Assembly (NCBI GenBank): GCA_030592645.1
Contig: JAUVIR010000026.1
Span: 1 to 44,622 of the forward strand
Direction: 5' to 3'
Length of the DNA stretch: 44,622 nt
From: Candidatus Fermentibacterota bacterium
GTDB taxonomy: Bacteria; Fermentibacterota; Fermentibacteria; Fermentibacterales; JCC-6
Shown one piece after another: positions 41,974-44,622 of the stretch. The notes beneath the pieces are model-generated. The model worked only from the letters and a program-made list of their open reading frames with translations, was not told where the DNA came from and ran no database searches. Every line of letters begins with the position of its first letter. Within the stretch, counting starts at the first letter, position 1. The position numbers and the translations under genes were made by a program.

Positions 41974-43699
41974 GTATAGAGGATACCTGAAATGGATAAC
42001 AGGATTCTGGAAGCCTCATAAGAAACATCTTGTCGTTCTGGCGTTATTTACAGTTGTGTCCAGTGCAGTCGCATTGAGTTTCCCCCTGGTGTTCCGCTAT
42101 CTGCTGGATAATGTGCAGCAGGTATTGGGCACCGCGGGAGGCAGCAGCGAATTCCGGAAGATAGTTGCAATTCTTGTGGTGCTGGCTTTTGCCAGGTTCG
42201 TCGCGGGGTTGTACCCGGGGGCGAGAGCCTGGCTTAACAGTAAGCTCGGTCTTGATATAAGAGACCGGGTTTTCGCAAGCCTGCTGAAAAAGGATTACAG
42301 GTTCTGGAGTGCTTTCAGGCCCGGAGATCTCACAACCAGGCTCACCGATGATATCGTAGACTACCCGCGAATAGCCTGGTTCAGCTGCTCAGCTGTTTTC
42401 AGAGCACTTGAATCATCATCAAGGCTGGTATTCTGCCTGGGCGTGATGTTCTTCATGAGCTGGGAACTGACACTCATAGCACTGGTTCCGCTTCCGGTGA
42501 TGTTCCTGATATTCACTCGGGTCGAGAACAGACTGGGAAAAAAGGTTGAGGAAAGCAGAAAAGCCACCAGTCATACAGGCAACCTTCTGGACAGCACATT
42601 TGCCGGCATCCCCATAATCAAGGCCTACAATGCCGAGGAAGGACAGGCTGGAAGGCTCAGAGGTCTGCTCGATGAGAGGCTGGATATAGACCTGTCCATT
42701 ACCCGTTTAGTAATGCTTCTGCATGGGGTGTACAGTGTCATCGGCCAGGTAGGGAAGGTAACCGTAATGTGTATCGGAGGGCTCTTCGTTATACAGAACC
42801 GCATAGGTATAGGAGAGTTCTATGCCTTCTACGTTTACCTTGACATGCTTCTGGCGCCGATGATGGACATCCCCAACCTCTTTGTAACATCAAGACAGGC
42901 GTTTACATCAATAGACAGAGAGAAAGAAATTCTGGAGTATCCCGATGCGGAGTGCAGGGAAGGCATAGAGGGCGAGGGTGCGGTATCGACCCTGAAGCTG
43001 GAATCGGCCGGTTTCAGATATGCCGGAACGGATTCGGGTATTGCCGGGCTTGATGTCCAGCTCAGCAGCCCGGGGATGTACGCGCTCGTAGGTGAGGTGG
43101 GAAGCGGAAAAACCACAGTTCTGAAGATGCTCACAGGTCAGCTTCCGTGTACCGAGGGAAGAATTCTGTACAACAGCACAGATCTGAGGGAACTGTCAGA
43201 AGAATATCTTGTATCCGAAACCGGTTATGTGCCGCAGGAATCCGTTCTCTTCAACGAATCGGTCGGGGAGAATGTTAGACTGGGCCGGGAAATTTCGGAT
43301 GAAGCTGTTATAAAATCACTGCGGATAGCAGGGTTGGATGGAACTGAACTTGAAGCCGGAGTGGAAACAGTACTGGGTCAGGGAGGTGTCGGGGTCAGCG
43401 GCGGACAGAAGCAGCGTATCGCTATTGCGCGCGCCCTTGCGGGGAACCCCTCCCTGTTTCTATTCGATGACTGTACTGCAGCGCTGGACGCGGAGAAGGA
43501 AGAGTTCTTCTGGCAGGAGCTTGCAGAGGCAAGAGAGAATGCTCTTGTTCTGGTTGTTTCTCACAGGCTGGCAACCGTCAGAAGGAGTGACAGGGTGATC
43601 TTTGTTCATGAAGGAAAGATGAATACTTTCGATACCCACGAGAATCTTCTGAGAGACAACAGGCTCTACCGGCTGGTCCTTGCAGCAGAAATGCAATAA
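41966..43699 (+). CDS. ABC exporter half-transporter, subunit with consensus signature and degenerate Walker B
   Basis: A 577-residue TMD-NBD partner of the gene before it. Six TM helices (about 15-310) are followed by an NBD with Walker A GEVGSGKTT (about 376), a Q-loop in YVPQESVLFNESVGENV, the normal signature VSGGQKQR (about 477) and the switch His in VVSHRLA. Walker B ends FDDCTAALD: the catalytic Glu is Asp. With the altered signature of the partner this yields one competent and one degenerate ATP site, as in TM287/288-type heterodimers. The ATG at 41966 overlaps the partner's stop; a longer frame from 41915 is rejected. Confidence 0.93.
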   Translation: MPEYRGYLKWITGFWKPHKKHLVVLALFTVVSSAVALSFPLVFRYLLDNVQQVLGTAGGSSEFRKIVAILVVLAFARFVAGLYPGARAWLNSKLGLDIRDRVFASLLKKDYRFWSAFRPGDLTTRLTDDIVDYPRIAWFSCSAVFRALESSSRLVFCLGVMFFMSWELTLIALVPLPVMFLIFTRVENRLGKKVEESRKATSHTGNLLDSTFAGIPIIKAYNAEEGQAGRLRGLLDERLDIDLSITRLVMLLHGVYSVIGQVGKVTVMCIGGLFVIQNRIGIGEFYAFYVYLDMLLAPMMDIPNLFVTSRQAFTSIDREKEILEYPDAECREGIEGEGAVSTLKLESAGFRYAGTDSGIAGLDVQLSSPGMYALVGEVGSGKTTVLKMLTGQLPCTEGRILYNSTDLRELSEEYLVSETGYVPQESVLFNESVGENVRLGREISDEAVIKSLRIAGLDGTELEAGVETVLGQGGVGVSGGQKQRIAIARALAGNPSLFLFDDCTAALDAEKEEFFWQELAEARENALVLVVSHRLATVRRSDRVIFVHEGKMNTFDTHENLLRDNRLYRLVLAAEMQ

Positions 43700-44622
43700 T
43701 GCGTAAGCCGGGCTATCTGAAGCTGCTCGAAAAGGGAGAGCTTACCGCAAGAATCCTGGATCTGAAGAAACTGCTTGAAGCGTGCAGGCTATGCCGCAGG
43801 AGATGCGGTGTAAACCGGCTGGCCGGAGAAAGAGGTTACTGCGGGGCAGGAATACTCCCCGAAGCAGCTTCTTTTTGCGTGCACATGGGAGAAGAGCCGG
43901 TTCTCTCCGGGAACATGGGTGTTGGAAACATCTTCCTCGGAAGATGCAACATGAAGTGTGTCTTCTGCCAGAACCACTCGATTAGCCAGCCCGAAGAGCC
44001 CGCCCCTTCGGACTGGAGCAGTTCCCCCGCGAAGATCGCTGAAAAACTGCTTCAGTTTCAGAAACAGGGATGCCACACCGCCGGTTTCGTATCCCCAACC
44101 CATTACGCGCCTCAGATATTTGAAGCTCTTGCTCTGGCAGCATCGAAGGGTTTCAGTCTGCCGGTCATCTACAACACCAACGGATACGATTCGATGGAAT
44201 TGCTTACGCTGCTTGACGGCATGGTAGATATTTACCTTCCCGATCTCAAATACTGGAACAGAGAATACGGGAACATCTACTCCGATGCTCCCGATTACCC
44301 CCAGGCTGCCAGGAAAGCCGTCAGGGAGATGTACAGACAGGTGGGCACCCTCCGGACAGATTCGTCAGGAATTGCCGAACGCGGACTGATAATCCGCCTC
44401 CTGGTGCTTCCCGGCGGGATCGCGGGAACAGGCGACGCTCTCCGATTCATAGCGGAAGAGCTTGGTAACGATGTCTTTGTAAGCCTCATGTCCCAGTATT
44501 ATCCAGCTTACAAAGCCTTTGATTATCCTCCACTCGCAAGAAAGCTGAAACCTGAGGAATACTCGCAGGCTGCTGCAATACTCGAGGAACTGGGGTTTGA
44601 GAACGGATGGGTTCAGGATCCT
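43699..44622 (+). CDS. PflA/PflX-like radical SAM protein (3' end beyond window)
   Basis: 308 codons remain open at the window edge. The N-terminus has CRLCRRRCGVNR and GERGYCGAG, the four-Cys extra-cluster or zinc region of PflX-type proteins. CNMKCVFCQN gives the radical SAM CxxxCxxC near residues 92-99, and VDIYLPDLKYW and QYYPAYKAF are landmarks of the same family. Members are annotated as putative glycyl-radical-enzyme activases, but the true target is mostly unknown; no glycyl radical enzyme gene is present here. The start ATG overlaps the ABC stop (TAATG), so it is probably in the exporter operon. Confidence 0.88.
   Translation, partial: MRKPGYLKLLEKGELTARILDLKKLLEACRLCRRRCGVNRLAGERGYCGAGILPEAASFCVHMGEEPVLSGNMGVGNIFLGRCNMKCVFCQNHSISQPEEPAPSDWSSSPAKIAEKLLQFQKQGCHTAGFVSPTHYAPQIFEALALAASKGFSLPVIYNTNGYDSMELLTLLDGMVDIYLPDLKYWNREYGNIYSDAPDYPQAARKAVREMYRQVGTLRTDSSGIAERGLIIRLLVLPGGIAGTGDALRFIAEELGNDVFVSLMSQYYPAYKAFDYPPLARKLKPEEYSQAAAILEELGFENGWVQDP

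Noticed and set aside
1-44622. CRISPR arrays, tRNA or rRNA genes, transposases and integrases
   Set aside because: I saw no regularly spaced repeats, no cloverleaf pattern and no matching protein motifs on either strand. The only spaced repeat, near 6092 and 6185, is the pair of riboswitches.

Overview
The window reads as a chromosomal segment of an uncultured Gram-negative bacterium of the FCB (Fibrobacteres-Chlorobi-Bacteroidetes) type. The support is a secreted esterase ending in a type IX secretion sorting domain (PNPF, LxVFDLSGR and GVYIYRL motifs), a heptosyltransferase-like GT9 enzyme, and a very long GreA-type protein. A candidate phylum such as Fermentibacterota would fit, but that placement is inference. 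Starts at TTG or GTG behind strong AGGAGG sites are common. I see no transposase, integrase, rRNA, tRNA or CRISPR array.

Layout. (a) 1-6030: a PHP-type phosphoesterase, a GT-C membrane glycosyltransferase, then an A+T-rich trio of radical SAM/SPASM protein, GT2 and methyltransferase. (b) 6038-6624: a sigma70-like promoter, two tandem cyclic-di-GMP class I riboswitch aptamers, a 91-residue exported protein with one TPR-like repeat, and a strong hairpin. (c) 6639-17493, all on the minus strand: read in transcription order this is GT4, B12-binding radical SAM, GT2, polyprenyl-phosphate sugar-1-phosphate transferase, DegT aminotransferase, PAP2 phosphatase, DgkA-type kinase, serS, T9SS esterase and a methyltransferase. 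Overlapping starts and stops show a long operon at least from 17493 to 8801. (d) 17718-35278: a mosaic of short, mostly convergent or divergent units that carries GT9, five GT4-like enzymes, four GT2 enzymes, an O-antigen ligase/polymerase, a MurJ/MVF flippase, a zinc-ribbon SDR epimerase, a GT-C-like membrane protein and a Cys-rich mini-protein. (e) 35315-44622: housekeeping and transport. It holds the long GreA-domain protein, an unrecognised Tat-exported protein, a HAD phosphatase, a ThiI-like PP-loop enzyme, a heterodimeric ABC exporter behind a possible leader peptide, and a PflA/PflX-like radical SAM enzyme cut by the window end.

How it works together. Regions (c) and (d) have the parts of a lipid-linked polysaccharide pathway. 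The sugar-1-phosphate transferase would load the first sugar on undecaprenyl phosphate, DegT and the epimerase would supply modified sugars, the GT2, GT4 and GT9 enzymes would extend the chain, the MVF protein could flip it and the Wzy/WaaL-like protein could polymerise or ligate it. PAP2 plus DgkA could adjust the undecaprenyl-phosphate pool.

The most striking elements are the tandem c-di-GMP aptamers controlling a tiny exported protein, the possible leader-peptide system ahead of an asymmetric ABC exporter, and the large GreA fusion.
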